Assembly (NCBI GenBank): GCA_003254925.1 | Contig: QANZ01028368.1 | Location: 96,266-160,265 of the forward strand | DNA from: Chamaecrista fasciculata | Lineage: Eukaryota > Streptophyta > Magnoliopsida > Fabales > Fabaceae | DNA length: 64,000 bases | Direction of reading: 5' to 3' | In this document: piece by piece, positions 10,011 to 24,470 of the stretch | Layout: each line of letters opens with the position of its first letter | Numbering within the stretch: the stretch's first letter is position 1 | The notes under the pieces: model-generated | Seen by the model: only the letters and a program-made list of their open reading frames with translations | What the model was told of the DNA's origin: nothing | Database searches by the model: none | Position numbers and translations under genes: made by a program

Positions 10011-13000
10011 ATATCGAGTTTCCACGAGACGAGAATGATGTAATCTCCAGCTCTGTTTCCCACATCAGTTTACAAGAGCCAGTCTTCTTCTACCTTTACA
10101 AAGTACTAAAATATCCAATGCTTTGGTTTCATCATGTGGGTTGTAAATTGCTTGATCTCTCTATCTCTTCTATGTCTAGCTATTGGCAGTACTAATACAT
10201 TGAGCATAAGTTAGTGTAAAGCTTGTGTGTTCCATTAGCCAACTATTGTTAGGCCTTGTGTTTTTGCTTGTCCATTTCGCTAGAATGCTTTTGGTTTTGG
10301 ACAATCATCACTCAAGTTGAAGAAGACATGGCCAAATTATGCATGAGTTTATGGAGTAGTAGTTGGCTGGAGTGGATTTGTTTAATCCTCTTCTATTAGA
10401 TGTATTGGTTTGAGGTGCTCTTTATATAGATTTGGTTTCAAACCGAATATTTGGGAATTAAATAGTATGTTTGATATAATACGCGTATTTATTCTATTCT
10501 TATTTAGTTTTATCTAGTTATTTCAGAAATTTTCTAACTGGCTGTCAATATATAATCTTAATATTAATTGTTCTAGTGGATCAGGAATTAGGACTGCCAT
10601 ATTTATTTATTTTTCTGGGTTTTAAAATATATAATCTTGGAATTGAAGTCAACATCTTTGGGCTGGTAGGATTAATTCAAATACTCTCTTTTTTCTTTTC
10701 TTTTCCTTTTTGCTAATATAAATTACTTAATGGGAGTTGTTGCTTAGTCAACAATTATAAATTAGTTAAGGTGAGCTTTTTATTCTTTGAAGCTCATTAA
10801 TAAAGAGTTCACAACACAACAAGATCATTACAGATGGGCAAAACACTAATCAACAAGATTATAGATTATTGACATTGATCAGCCTAATTAACAAATCTTT
10901 GACTTTTCATAGTTGGGATAGACAGGCATTGGGTTGCATGATCATGCATGTTCTGCCAACAATAAAGGTAAAGTGACAATCAATCAATCAATCATGTATC
11001 TAAAAATATCAGTAAAAGAAAAAGAAAAAAAAAATTATGTGAAATTTAGCATAATGAATCATGGTTGATTCTTAAATGAAGATTTTTTTTTTTGGCCTGA
11101 ATTCTTAAATGAAGATTTTAAGTTAGGAAAATCCTAAGGCCTGATTCCATCTTTTAAAATGTATTGAAGTGGTAGAAATTATTTATTTTTTCTTTCCTTG
11201 TTTTTAAAAATAAAAAAATATTCTTATATAGAGATAGAATCAAATAGCCAATAGGCATTCATTTTTAAAAGGTAAGATATGATTTAAGATTTGTGAATGA
11301 CTATTAAAAATATTGTATGTTTATTTCAAAATAAAAATATCTAATGATGGAGTCATGGAGGCTTAGAAATTTTAACAGTTCTAGCTAATTCCCTATAAAA
11401 TTATCTTTTAGGCTATTTGTAGTGTTTTGTCTTGTATTAATAAAATCTTAATACAATTTTATAATATAAACATTGCAAAAGAATTGTAATATATTTTTAA
11501 TGATTATTTTTTTATAGAATAAAGCTTTATTTCAAAAATAAAACTTTTTGACTGTTTTTTTATTAAGCATTATATCATAGTTCATGTGGAAGCCTATCTG
11601 AAACTTGGTTGTCTTTATCATCACATAAAAACAAAGTTATAGTCTAAGTTTGTGCAAAATAAAATTAATAGAATAGGCTGAAATAAAATTACTAGGAGTG
11701 TTCTCTTTCTTCATGGAAAAAATGGTGATTTTTGTTCTCCTCTCTTCATAGAAGATTTTTCCTTTGTCAAAAAGTACAGACTTCCAAATTTGATTGAAGA
11801 TGAACATCTTCAACACATCAAATATCATAATCAACTGTCAATATAAAAATTCGGCCAAAAAAAATTATCAATATAATATTAGAAGATATTAATATTGATT
11901 ATTTACAATGATATAATATTCTAAAAGGATTGATGGATGTATTGCTTTTCTTTCAAGTCATCTCATTCTTTTTAGATAATCGTCTTCTAATATAAGAGAT
12001 GTGTGAATTTTCTATCTATTTTAACTCTATCCAAGGAGGTGTATTGCCATTTTTTTTATTTTCATTTTGTCCGAAATATTTAATTTGTTTTAGATTGGTC
12101 TTGCGTGTTTTCATAATTTTTCAAGTTGGTCCTAAACTTATTTTCGAGACCCGATTTGACTTCATTTGCTAAAGGTCTCAATTGGACAAAAGAAAAAAGT
12201 TTCTCGAATTAATACATAATTTCAAATTTGAAATGAAAGATATATAACCAACTTCGCTTGTTTGACTATGAAACAAGTGACTCAGTTTTGGTACTCAATT
12301 TGACCTTGTTTATTTACGGTCCCGACCAAATAAAAAAATACTCGTCAAAAGTAATTGTAACTCTGAATTCGTCAAATTTGAACTCAAAATGAGAGAAATA
12401 TAATTAGTTTGTGACCAATTCAAAAAGTTCTAGAAACATGTAGGACCAATATAAAATAAATGAAACATTTAGGATCAATTTAAAAGTCACCCCATATATT
12501 TGAACCAATTTGAGATTTTGACCTTTAATAGTTTACCATTGACATAAACTATTGGTGGAGAATGAAATCTCTCCCAACAGCATCTCAAGATATTAGTAAT
12601 GACTACGGAATAATGATGCATCAACCAAGATTTTCATGCTCCAACTAATTAATCACCTTTTCTTTTTTAAAAAATAAGATTTTAGTCAATTCAATTTATT
12701 TAACATCAAAATGTCAAAATGCACCATAAACCAGCAAACTAATACATAATTATGGAAAACTTCTATAAGATGGGAGCTAGATCTTTATATCAATAATAGT
12801 AAAGTGAAAATAATACTGTTTTGTAATACTAATAAAAAAAGTATACATTGTTATAAAAATAATAATAGTGATTTGTACTTCGTGGTGAATGTACTTATGA
12901 TATAAGGAGTTTTCAATTTTCATAGCTGCCATTGATAAAACAAGACTTGCAACAACACAAAAATGAAACGAAGTTTCAATTTGCACTTCTAATTCCAAAG

Positions 13001-14875
13001 TCAGTACCTTAATTTTGAAACATTTCATCAAATTTCAGTGAAACAAGCATGGGTAGTAGTTATTAATAATACTACATCTCAAACTTATTTTAAGAGATCT
13101 TTTATGCTTATATGGAGCTGAGATTGATGGTAGGACACATGTGTAGTTATTAAGACGTGTATACATATTTGTTTCAAAAGTGAAAAAGATAAGAATATAT
13201 ATACAAATTATTAGGCTGTTAGTAGTTATATTATTCTTCTTGTACATATATATATATAAAGTAATATTTTTAAAATACAATTTGTACAAATTAAAGAATA
13301 TACAAATAGATATTGCTGGGATGGCAGCAAAGTGACTCTCTTCAAAGGGCATGGGGCCTTGGGCCCAGAGAGATAGGGGTGAACATAATTTTATAAATTT
13401 GAACTAATTTGATGTTTTTGAAAAATAAATAAACTCAAGTCAGATCAGGTCTTGAGTTTAATTTTGTGTTTGAGACTTTATGAGTATAATTATATTTATT
13501 AAAAAAAATATTTTATCATAATTAAATGTGCGATACAAGTGAAATGTAAGAAAATATGAATTGATAACTAAAAATAAATAAATAAATTACTTTATTAACA
13601 ATAAAGTAGTTATTGTGCCAAGTTTGTAAATTGCCAAGTCTCAAACACTAATCTTATTTAAGTAATACTAAATTGCTTACTACTCAGAATAACCCCATAT
13701 CAATATACCTAAATCATGTTTACATGAACTAGCATATACATAATACATATAATCAATCACTAAACATTTATAATTAATCCCATTTTATAACAATGATCTA
13801 TGTTACCGTTTAGCAAAGTTGTAATTAAAAAAATTAAGTGATTTTTAATTCAATTAAGCACATTTTAGTTTTTCAATCACTGATATATGCATAAGGTTGT
13901 TGTACATTTTGGCCAAAAACAAAAAAAATTGTTGTAGATAAGAAATGTGTCATTATTATAACTCAATAAATATAAAATATAGATAAAGATAATAAATATA
14001 CTATAAATATAAGGAGTATGCTCAGATAGGGAAATTAAATGTAAATTTATGCTCCTTTATCTTAAAATGGCCAGAAAAGAGTCAATCAAACACCAAAAAG
14101 TATATGTAGAAACAAAAGCTATTTATTAGAATGATCAGTATTGATAAAGCAAAAGAAATTACCCGAGATTGAATGCAATTTGTCGGCAATCCATGCCCAA
14201 ATTGAGCCAAATATATTTCTATTTTACTATTTTGTTGTCCTATTTTATACAATTTAACCAATTTTCTGGAGAAATGATGTAATTCACTTCTTTTGATTTG
14301 AGTCAAGCATTTACTTACATAGTCTTCATTATTCGAATGTCAATTTAGGAATAAACTAATATAATTATTTTTGTATATATTTGTTCACTATAAGATTTTT
14401 TTGATAAAATATAACATAAAACTTTGTGCATTGTAAAAATAAAATAAAATAAAAGTCGATTATAAAGTTAATATTACAATGTAATAATAGGTAAGAGGAT
14501 GTCCCAAATTAGGTAGTAATAAGTCTCAGTTATATCTCAATGTCTAATATTCTTTAAATCATTAATGAAAAATAATAACATAGTAAATGACATTTTTTCT
14601 TTTTTATTTTGGTGTCAATTATACCTTAAAGTTTCATATTCATATACTATAAAACTTTAACGTTGTGTTAATATCACAAAAAATGTTGATGTTAGTATGA
14701 GGTCAACATTTTTTATTAATGATTTAGACAATGTTAAATCATAAAATATAACTGAGACTTATCTTATAGTTTAAGAGTACCTGAATTACTTTTGTTTTAA
14801 AAATATAATGGCACTAATATAACTAAGACTTATCTTATACTCAAGTTTATTTTCCAATAATTTAACCAAGAATAA
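10011..14875. other. UVR8 3' region and AT-rich intergenic DNA
   Basis: The first about 450 bp probably contain the UVR8 3' UTR. The remainder is AT-rich and without a convincing gene; open frames are short and low in complexity. Around 12060-12530 there are degenerate 'TTGGTC...' and '...GACCAATTT' modules typical of decayed foldback or MULE termini, but no clear ends. Confidence 0.55.
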
Positions 14876-15464
14876 GCGTTTGGTACACGAATTGTTTTTT
14901 CATTCTCGGTAATGTAATTTCTAGGAATAAGATTCCCAGTAATATAAAAATTTCTGTTTTGATGAGTTAAAAATTAAAATAGTCATAGGATTATTTTGTA
15001 ATATTCTCAAGAACATTATAATATTGTGTTTGGTTCAACTTTAATAATACTGGGAATGTTCAAAAATTTTCCAAATATGTCATTGACTTTATATTCTCAA
15101 ATAAAATTAATAATTTCATCAAGAAATTATGATTTCAAAACATAATGTTCATAATTCTTCAATTAATAAAATAATATACAAAAGTCACTACTCAAAATAT
15201 AACTAACATAATTCTCAAAATAAAACTTAATTAGATAAATTTGATAAAGATAGAGATGAAAAATGAAAAGAGTTTGAAGAATAAAATTTAGTTAATTAAG
15301 TTAAATAAGGGTAATCTAAACATTTTAGGTAGAAATAATTTTATCTTATAGAACTAGACAAATCCTACCCTTAAAAAGAGATTAAAAAATGATATTTTTT
15401 GAGATATACTTTTCTCGATAATACAATATTTCTAGGACTATTTTTTCGACTACATACCAAACGC
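14876..15464. mobile_element. MITE-like TIR element
   Basis: An element of about 590 bp starting GCGTTTGGTA and ending in the exact complement TACCAAACGC. Imperfect pairing continues inward (CGAATTGTTTTTTC against ATTTTTTCGACTACA; ATTTCTAGGAATA against ATATTTCTAGGACT). No coding frame is seen. The superfamily is uncertain; flanking TAA and AAA are too weak to assign PIF/Harbinger. Confidence 0.55.
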
Positions 15465-16371
15465 AAAATTAACTTATGCCGAAAATTATAAGCAAACGCA
15501 GTGTCCATAATCATTCTTCCTTATATGCATTATTTTTCTGCTTAAATATTGAAGGCCAAGACAAAATAGAGGCAGAGGCAGCTTCAAGGATTAATGCATG
15601 TGTTTTTAACCTTTGCATCTCATATAAAAACAATCTTTTAAAAATGACAAATTTTAATTACTCAACGGTGTAATTATAAGATTTACTTAAAATGATTGAG
15701 ACTTAATTTAAGACCTAATTCATAAGAATACAATTTTAGTCTTTTAAGTTTTTTAAAAATTTCATTATGAGAAGGTCTTAACGACTAAAATCTAATCATA
15801 TTTATCTTGTGTTATATTTGGTAGTTGAAAATAATAAGTAAAACTTAAAAAAAATCAACAAAAAAATACCAAATTATATTATAATTTATCTCTTAAGTAA
15901 TATTTTTGTTAAAATAACTATATTAATTTAAAATTAATTATTTATAAAATTGGAACGATTAATGTACTCTTAATATTTGTTTTTTCTTAAATATATGATC
16001 GAAGTTTCAAATTCAATCAAAGCAAATCGATCGCTAGAAGAAATAAAGAAGCGTTCCACCTTACACTAGACAAAATTCTGCAAAATAAAAATAAAAACTT
16101 TGAAGTTTGAAGGGTTCAGATTTCACCATTTTTGATTGTTTTCCTGTGTCCTCTCTCACTTCACCGTAAGAGGAAAAGGGCAATCACCCAGACTCTTCTC
16201 AGATCTCTGCTTCTTCTTCTTCTCTTTCCAATGATTCTTTTTCATTTTGTGCTTCAATCTATTCTATACCTTACTTCCTCTTAGATCCTCATTTCATTTC
16301 TAATTTACCTAAATTCTTGCGTATATTGGTAACCCCAACAAATTTCATCATAAGAGCATACACTAATAATC

Positions 16372-19300
16372 ATGAACGATTTCGACGGCCTCTTAGCTTC
16401 CGATTTCGGGTTCAAACCCCAGGGTAAAGCGGCCCCAATGGCAGCATCCAAAGGATCCTCGAATATCAGCACTACTGGTAGCCTCAACTTCGATTTGGGA
16501 TCGCGTGGGGCTTCCCGATCCACTGGTACCTCTAATTCCTTCAGTGGGAATTTCATGGATGACGGCGATTTGCTATTTAAATCGTCGTCGGGTGATCAGA
16601 GAAATCATGACGCTGGTGATTTGGAGGATTTGTTTGGGGGCTCAGCGAGATACACCAGCAAATCGGAGAGTCGGGGAGCTGATTCATCGTTCAATTTAGA
16701 TTCTATGTTTCCTGGGTCCACTGATTTTGGTCCCAAGTCTCCCAATTCGCCTGTGTATGACAAACCCGTTTATGACGATGACATTTTTGAGGGCGTCCCG
16801 GGGTTAAAGAACACGTCTAATGTTAGGTTTGATGATGTCTTTGCGTCGGTATCTTCTGCCCCAGAAGCAAGTGGAAGCAGCCCATTTGATGATCTTCTTG
16901 GTGGGTTTGGTACGTCAGAGCGTGAATCAAAGAGTTCGAGTGAGAAGAGATCGGGAAAGGATGATAAAGATGTTCAAGATTTTGATGATTTGATACCTGG
17001 ATTTGGAGGAAGTGACCTCCCTAGTGGAAGGTATGGTAACAATGTGATTTTGCAGTTACTGTAATTCTTCTGCTATTGGCATGTTGAGAAAACGGCCTGA
17101 CTGAATATGCGAAAATCCATGCCTCAACCATATGCTTGACTGTGTGCTGACTGCCGCTAAAAGCGTGAACTCAGCTAAAATTGCATGCATGATGAGATGA
17201 ATTTTACTTAATACTAAGTATGCCATACTTTTGTAGATTTTTACCTTATAAGTCAGGGCAAGTCTTGTGTGCTAGAGACCTTAATTGCCCAAAAAGTTAT
17301 AACTAATTTGCTATGATTGTGAAAATCTTTCTAAGCTTTTAGGATATGATGTTATATTGATCATTGTTAGGCTCGGTTAGATAAGTCTTTCTAGCGTAAG
17401 CATCTGCATTATTTAAATTCACATGGCCAACACTAGCCGTTTGTAGGAGCCTTTCTGGAACTTTTAATGCCATGTATCTTTCTATTAGATTATGCGTATA
17501 TTCAAGTAGGCTTTCATATCATTCTTTGACAGTTACCCCCTTGAGTATGAAAATCAACCACGCCGTAAACTGGACATGTTGAAAATTAGGTTAAAACCTC
17601 ATTCCAGTTGGAAAGGTTAGCAAACAAGGTCAAATTGAGCCTAAAAAGTGGGTTGCTCGTTTCACGGATAAACGGGTAAAATTGGTCATATAACTCATAT
17701 CTCTCTCTCATTTCAAGTTTGAATGCAACGAATTTGGAGCTATAGGTTACTCTTTGACGTGTTCTTTCTCTACTCTGTTGGAATCGTTGGAAAACGAGGT
17801 CAAATGCACCCTGAAAGTGAGCTTAAAACCAAAAGTGAAAAATCCTGGAAATGTAGAGGACCACTTTGAAACAAAAAGAGATGTCGGATCTAAGTGAAGT
17901 CTGGCCCATACTTAAAGGACCAAAATGAGATTTTAACCTTGAAAATCATTTGTCTGCAAGTTCTATGAGGGATAAGAGTCCTTAATTTTTATCTACTAAT
18001 GTTGTCAAGGGGCGGATGGAGATTATTTTTTTTTTCCAGATAATAAGATATTTGTTTGGCCTGCCTGAAACCAATCTTAGTTGTTTGGTTTAGACTTTGT
18101 TACTAAAAGGGTGCTATACTGATTTGTAGGACCTTCTTTTTTCCACTTGTAGTAACTCTTCGGATCTAAAATAATAAATTTCATTTGTGTGTTTCTAATG
18201 TTTGGTTCAATTTATATGGTTTTTGTGTGTACCAGATAGGTCTACTTAGATGTGGAAAAAAGAAAAGGAAAACATTGTCATGAGATTGCTTTGTCTGTTT
18301 GGAGCTAGGAATTGGAAGTCTTGCGACTCTGCTGTTACATGACATGTAATTTGGTCTAGAGTAGTGGCATATAATAAGTTATATGCCGTTTGCCAATTGA
18401 AGAGAAATGGTTGAAAATACATAGCAGCTGCTTTTTATTTGTTAGATTAGTTTAACGAATAAGGTTAATATTCATTTACTGGTTTGTTGTAGTATTGTGT
18501 ATTTTCACGCATTGTTTGACATATCATCATAATTTTTATGCGTTGCTGTATTCACAGGCCTGCTCCTGATACTGGTTACTCCTCAGAACCAACTGCCAGT
18601 GCATCTAAAACAAATGCCAGTGTGACAGATGACCCTTTCAAAGTATTTGAATCAGCTTCAACCCCTACAGACTCATCTGCTGGCCATTTCAAAGACCCAT
18701 TGGAAGAAATTAGTAAATTTAGTAGTTCCAGAAGCGTAAAAAATGATAGTTCGTCAAATTCTAATGGCGGAATGTATGATGATCTTGATCCCTTTGAGGG
18801 GCTTGGTAAATCTGTACCTGCATTCTCTCCAGAGAGAAATGGAAGTCCTTCAAGGGCTAATAGAAGCACAAATTGGACTAGAGATAAAGAATTGGATGAA
18901 AAATCCCCAGTCAGAAGTCCTGAAAGACACTCACAAAACAAGGTTCCTGTTGGCCACGATCGGGAATTTCCACAGGCCCCCTTTGATAGGCCTACATATT
19001 CATCTGATTCTAACAAGCCAGTCAGCCAAAGGGCTTCTTCTTCATATAATAATGATGATTTTAAAGAGGCCAACATTCAGGCGGACATGTCTCCAAAATA
19101 CGAAGAAAATTTGGAATCCTTTGATGACGTATGGCTTACAGTATCTGAGATTCCTCTTTTTACACAACCAACTGCTGCTCCACCACCTTCAAGACCTCCT
19201 CCTCCACGACCAGTAAAAGCTAGAAAGAAGGCTAATGAATTTTCTTCTTTCCCAAATTCCACTGGATTCTCTCGAGGTCCTAATTCTGCTCCTTCTGAAC

Positions 19301-22300
19301 TTGAGGATTTTGCCATGGACAGGAATAGTAGTAATGATGATGAACGTGGAAGTAGTTTTCCTAATGAAGAATTAGAGATGAATTCAGCGGCTGCTGCTAT
19401 GAAGGAGGCTATGGATAAAGCTGAAGCCAAATTCAGGCATGCAAAGGAATTTCGGGAGAGAGAAAGTACAAAGGCTGCTAGAAGCAAAGAAGCTGGACTA
19501 TTTGAAAGAGATGAGAGAGCTATGCAAGAAGAGAGAGAAAAGCAAGAAAGGCTAGACCGTGAGCGACAGCAAAGGGAGAGGGAAGAAAGGGAGAAAAGAA
19601 GACTTGAGAGGGAAAGGGAGGAGAAACAAAGGGAACAACAGAGAATTGAGAAGGAAAGAGAAATGGCAAGGCAGGCTGTAGAAAGAGCTACTAGAGAAGC
19701 ACGTGAAAGAGCTGCTGCTGAAGCTCGTCTAAGAGCTGAGAGGGCTGCTGTTGAAAAAGCTAATGCTGCAGCTCGAGAACGTGCTGAAAGGGCTGCAGTG
19801 CAGAGAGCACAAGCTGAAGCCCGTGAAAGAGCTGCTGCTGAGGCAAAGGAAAGGGCTGAAAAGGCTGCTGCAGAGGCACGGGAAAGAGCAAATGCGGAAG
19901 CAAAGGAAAGGGAAGCACGAGAAAGAGCTTCAGCTGCAAGGGCTGAGGAAGCACGTAGAGCACAACGTGCTGCTGTGGAAAGGGCTGCTGCAGAGGCTCG
20001 AGAAAGGGCTGCTGCTGAGGCCCGAGAAAGAGCTGCAGCTGCTGCTAGAACAAATCAACAAAAGAATGAAGATGATCTTGAATCCTTCTTCAGCATGGGT
20101 ACAAGAGCTAGCAGTGTTCCAAGGCCTCCTAGGACTAATTCTACAGTGAGGACCTGTGTCTCTGAAACTTTATCTGATAAATAAAGAATTTGCGTATTAA
20201 TTTTTTGAAGCTGAACTATTTCAGGATTCTGTATTTGATACCCAATTTCAGGCAGATGTTTCAAGGAAATCTACAGGTGCATCTTCCAGCATGAAGAAAG
20301 CATCATCATCAGTTAATATTGTTGACGATCTTTCCTCTATTTTTGGAGGTAAGTTTACATTTAAAAATGTAATTTTTGTTGATGCATTTACCATTTCATT
20401 TTTCTCACTTGACTACTGTTGTCTCCTCTCTTTTATGGAACGAAGCCGCTCCATCGTCAGGAGAATTTCAAGAAGTTGAAGGGGAAACCGAAGAAAGAAG
20501 AAGAGCCAGGTTGGAGCGCCACCAGAGGACACAGGAGCGAGCAGTATGTGCTAACATGGCTGATCTTATATTTTTTTTTCATTTGATACAGAGGATAGAT
20601 GAGGTGCAGAAAATCTTTTTTATCTTGTTTGCTGATTTTGTGCTTGTTTTAATATTATGCTAGGCAAAAGCGTTGGCTGAGAAGAATCAGCGGGACTTGC
20701 AAACACAAAGAGAGCAAGCTGAGAGACATGTAAGTAGTTTACTTTATTTTATTTTATTGGGGGTGTAGGGGAGGTGCGTTGATTTATCTAAGTCACCCTG
20801 CTTGTCTGGACTTCAGAGTAGCCTGGCAGGCCTTGTCATCCACTGTTTATTTACCTGTGTATTTCACAGTGTTAGGATCATAGGATGTTTGCTACTTCAA
20901 TCTTTTGTGGTTTATTAATTTGGGTTGTGATAACAGGATTTTGTTTTCTCATCTATTTTTCACTATGAATTGCTTTCAGAGGATTGCTGAAACGTTGGAT
21001 TTTGAAATTAAGCGTTGGTCTGCAGGAAAAGAGGGGAACTTGCGTGCTCTGCTCTCCACTTTACAATATGTATGTACATAATCTATACATTTTAAATAAT
21101 GTGTGAATTTCTTATATCCTATCCATATAAGGTCTGCAAGAATGTCGTGGGCTAACATTCTCTCCTTTTTTTCTCTTTAAATACTTGGCATTGGAAATTT
21201 TTTATTATATGCATCCCTTAATATGTATTTTGGATGTTCTTTCAACTTTCGTCCAAGTTCCATCTCTAGTTTTCTGTTTCTCTTTCGCATGTTGTAACAT
21301 TAACCTTATAAAACTGATCTTATTGGTTTGGGGTGCTCATTAGAGTTGTGCCCATTACAATTCCGTCTATTAGCTTTTTTTCAAACATGTTTGCTACTAA
21401 AATTATAATAACGTCTATTATTTTTCATCAGTACTTTTGTTCATTACCCTATGCATAAGGTAACAAGCTTGATTTAGGTGGGCATTATACTGATTACTCA
21501 TTATCCACTAAATTCAATTAAGTGGAAACAAAACTGAAATCAGCAGATTTTTAAAGTGTTTTATTACACCTGGAAGATTGTCCTGAAGTTGACTTTTTGA
21601 AAGCTGCTAAACAGTCCCTTAACTTAGTGTATCTACATTCTATAGTGATAGTGTTATTTAATTGGTTTTAATTCCATAACTTGAGCTACTACATCATTGA
21701 CTTGTAACTTGTTTCCTTCATGAATGATGGTTAGGTGCTCTGGCCTGAATGCGGTTGGCAGCCAGTTTCTTTGACCGATTTGATTACAGGTGCATCAGTA
21801 AAAAAAGTTTATAGGAAAGCCACACTATGCATCCATCCTGATAAGGTGCAGCAGAAGGGTGCTAATCTTCAACAAAAGTATATTGCAGAGAAGGTGTTTG
21901 ATCTACTGAAGGTATTGCTGACCATTGTATGGTTTGCTTTCTGAATATAAAATAAACTGATTTTGTGCCCAGTGGGATCAATGGGTTATCAGAGTGAAGG
22001 TTATGCTATTATTTTTAAGTGGGTTATAAGACACGGGTTTGCACATAGCATTCTGTGGTCATGTAGTACATTTAAGACTTGAAAACATTTTTCGTCATTC
22101 CTATATTATTTCTTACTTAGCATCCTCGTGAAAAGGGGTAGCTGGTTGAAGTTTTCTATTATGTGCCGTATTTGGGCATCTCAGGTTCAGTATTATTGAT
22201 CATGAACTGTTTCTTTATTACTTACCTATTGATATTGGGTACACGTAAAACTAAAAAATATTTTAGGTCATACCTATATTATTTTTTATTTAGTATCCTT

Positions 22301-22759
22301 ATGAAAAAGGGTAGAAAGTTTTCCATTATGTGCTGTCTTTGTGCTCTCAGGTTAAGTATTGTTGATCATTGACTCAGTCGGCTGATACTGTATCATTAGA
22401 CATTATGTTAAAATGTTTATCTAAAGCTTCAATTGGATGAATAATATCCCTTGACTTTCTCCTTTTGTCTATGATATATAAATTCAAATTTATTCAACTA
22501 TCGATGGCACAGCAGAGTCTTCTGCTTCAGACCACATCTTAATTGTAGCTCCCAAATGCATATATGTCCTGTATTCACAACTCTATAAGATAGCGCCGCT
22601 GCGCAGAGTATTCTGTTCTTCAAGTGGCTTGTTGGACAAATTTCTAATAGTTTTTCTAGGACCTGCAATATTACGGTGTTTATTTATCCTTGCCTAAAAG
22701 TTTGATAATTTTTGCAACAGGAAGCATGGAATAAGTTCAATTCAGAGGAGCTTTTCTAA
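16372..22759 (+). CDS. auxilin-related J-domain protein (clathrin uncoating)
   Basis: Auxilins recruit Hsc70 through a C-terminal J domain to strip clathrin from vesicles. Eight GT-AG exons: 16372-17030, 18558-20145, 20225-20348, 20446-20543, 20664-20729, 20980-21069, 21735-21911, 22721-22759. They total 2841 nt (946 aa) with consistent phases. The N-terminal half is low-complexity and rich in D, S, G and F, with adaptor/clathrin-type DPF, DLL and DLF motifs ([23 protein letters not shown]). A proline-rich stretch ([11 protein letters not shown]) lies near residue 430. Residues about 500-720 form a long charged Glu/Arg/Ala coiled coil of repeated RERAAAEA units. The J domain (about 845-945) keeps the HPD triad in [11 protein letters not shown] and the auxilin signature [15 protein letters not shown]. 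The length resembles Arabidopsis auxilin-related proteins 1 and 2. A CT-rich leader precedes the ATG. The gene looks intact. Confidence 0.92.
17588..17940. repeat. MITE-like repeat in auxilin-related intron 1
   Basis: A 353-bp segment bounded by AGGTTAAAACCTCATT and its near complement AATGAGATTTTAACCTT. The termini resemble those of the element at 26991-27165 (AGGTCAAAATCTCATTTTGG). No coding content. Confidence 0.5.
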
Positions 22760-23479
22760 TCTCTGACAAACTTCATGACTCCAGCACTATTTGTTTGGTG
22801 ATTCTGTTGAAAAGGGACAACATCCCTGTGTCGGCTGCACTGTCGTTTTGATTGAATTTCAAATGCATTGGCGGTGAAAATCTACTTCCTTGTGTGACCC
22901 CAAGATCACATCAGGGTGTAGTTGATGTTGTTCCAAAGAAAAGGTGGGGAAAGGTGGGTAATATAGGGGGGTTTCCTCAAGAGTTGTTCATGAATATGGC
23001 ATGTTTTTCTGAGATGTATAATATCAGTGTGGGAATCCCTCTTTATGTCAATTTTATTCATTTATCTGTGAGTGAGAGAGCTCATGAGTGATCTGTTTTT
23101 GTTTGTCCATTTATTACTTGTGAAATAGTACGATCTATTAAATATAAATATATACCATCATGTGGATTGAGATCAAAATGTGACAATACTTCAGGGCACG
23201 GTTGAGGTGAGATTTATATATGGATGTTATTGGCATAGGCTGCTTAAATTTTTACATCTAAAACCTGAAAAATGTGCAATTTATAGATTAAAGAGAAGCA
23301 AGGAGTTCATACAGACTATTCAAAAGGAAACATGACAGCCACAGCAACTTTATTTGCTTTGTTTCATTGTGTTAGTAGACTTGTGTTTTGTTCTGTTTTG
23401 TCTCTAGAGAGACATATACTTCAATTTGGGAATTTGGGATTTGATCCATGTGTAAAATTCAAGGTAAGATTTAATTTTA
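22760..23479 (+). other. 3' UTR of auxilin-related gene and spacer
   Basis: Sequence after the auxilin-related stop codon. A T-rich downstream region to about 23130 is probably the 3' UTR. The rest shows no gene, RNA or clear repeat. Confidence 0.5.
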
Positions 23480-24470
23480 GGCCAAAATGCATAAACATCC
23501 TCTGAGTTTTAGATCAGATGCACATAGCACCCCTGAGTTTTAAAATTGTGCAAAGAGTACCTCTGAATTTTTAACTTTAAGCAATTAACAACCTTCTGTT
23601 AATTTGCTATCCAAATTCACTGTTAAGTGTCATCTCAACACATTTTAAAAAGGCCAAAGTTCTATTTTGGTCCCTCAAGTTTGTTCAAAGTTTCGTTTTA
23701 GTCCCTCAAATTTCCAAAAAGTTATACTATTAGTCCTAGACCAGTTTCCATCCGCTTTTTCTGTTGAAAAAGAAAAGAGAAAAAGTTGATTTTAATTCCC
23801 GAAGTATTTTAATTTTTTACATTAAAATTGTTTTACTTTTATGAGAGGATCAAAATGTAAAAAAAATAAACGAATGAAGGTTTTAGCGGATTTCACACCA
23901 AAATAAAAAAAAATTAAAACAAAACAAAAACCCATCGACGCGTCTTCTTCTTCTCTTTCAAAATGATTTTGGTGTAAAAGGAGGCGACGGTGTTTGTTGA
24001 AGAAGAAGACACGTTGATGCGTTTTTCTTTTGCTTTAATTTTTTTATTCTGGTGTGAAATCCGCTAAAATCTTCATTTGTTTATTTTTCTTACATTTTGA
24101 TCCTATCATAAAAGTAAAACAATTTTAATGTAAAAAATTAAAATATTTGGGGGATGAAAATCAATTTTTTCTCTTTTTTTCAACAGAAAAAGCTGACAGA
24201 AATTAGTCGGGGACTAATAGTATAACTTTTTGAAAATTTGAGGGACTAAAACGAAACTTTGAACAAACTTGAGGGACCAAAATAGAACTTTAGCCTTTTT
24301 AAAATGTGTTGAGGTGGCACTTAACAGTGAATTTGGATGGCAATTTAACAGAAGGGTGTTAATTGGTCAAAATTAAAAACTCAGGGGGTACTCTTTGCAC
24401 AATTTTAAAACTCAGGGGTACTATGTGTACCTAACCTAAAACTTAGGGAGTGTTTGTACAATGTGTTAAC
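23480..24470. repeat. large nested palindrome (foldback element)
   Basis: A nearly 1-kb inverted repeat. The outer arms (about 23480-23651 and 24296-24470) pair through blocks such as CCCCTGAGTTTTAAAATTGT and its complement. Inside them sits a MULE-type element (23652-24295) that starts GGCCAAAGTTCTATTTTGG and ends with its near complement. Its flanks TTTTAAAAA and TTTTTAAAA could be a 9-bp duplication, but they are also part of the outer palindrome. Pairing continues almost to the centre (about 23970), where CATCGACGCGTCTTCTTCTT faces AAGAAGAAGACACGTTGATG. If transcribed, it would fold into one long hairpin. No coding frame. Confidence 0.85.

Noticed and set aside
13035..13352. 105-codon minus-strand frame
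   Set aside because: Tyr/Ile/Asn-rich translation of AT-rich DNA without motif or gene context.
18576..19487. Long antisense frames (166 and 136 codons) opposite the auxilin-related exon 2
   Set aside because: Shadow of the biased codon use (Asp/Ser/Glu-rich) on the coding strand; no splice or homology support.
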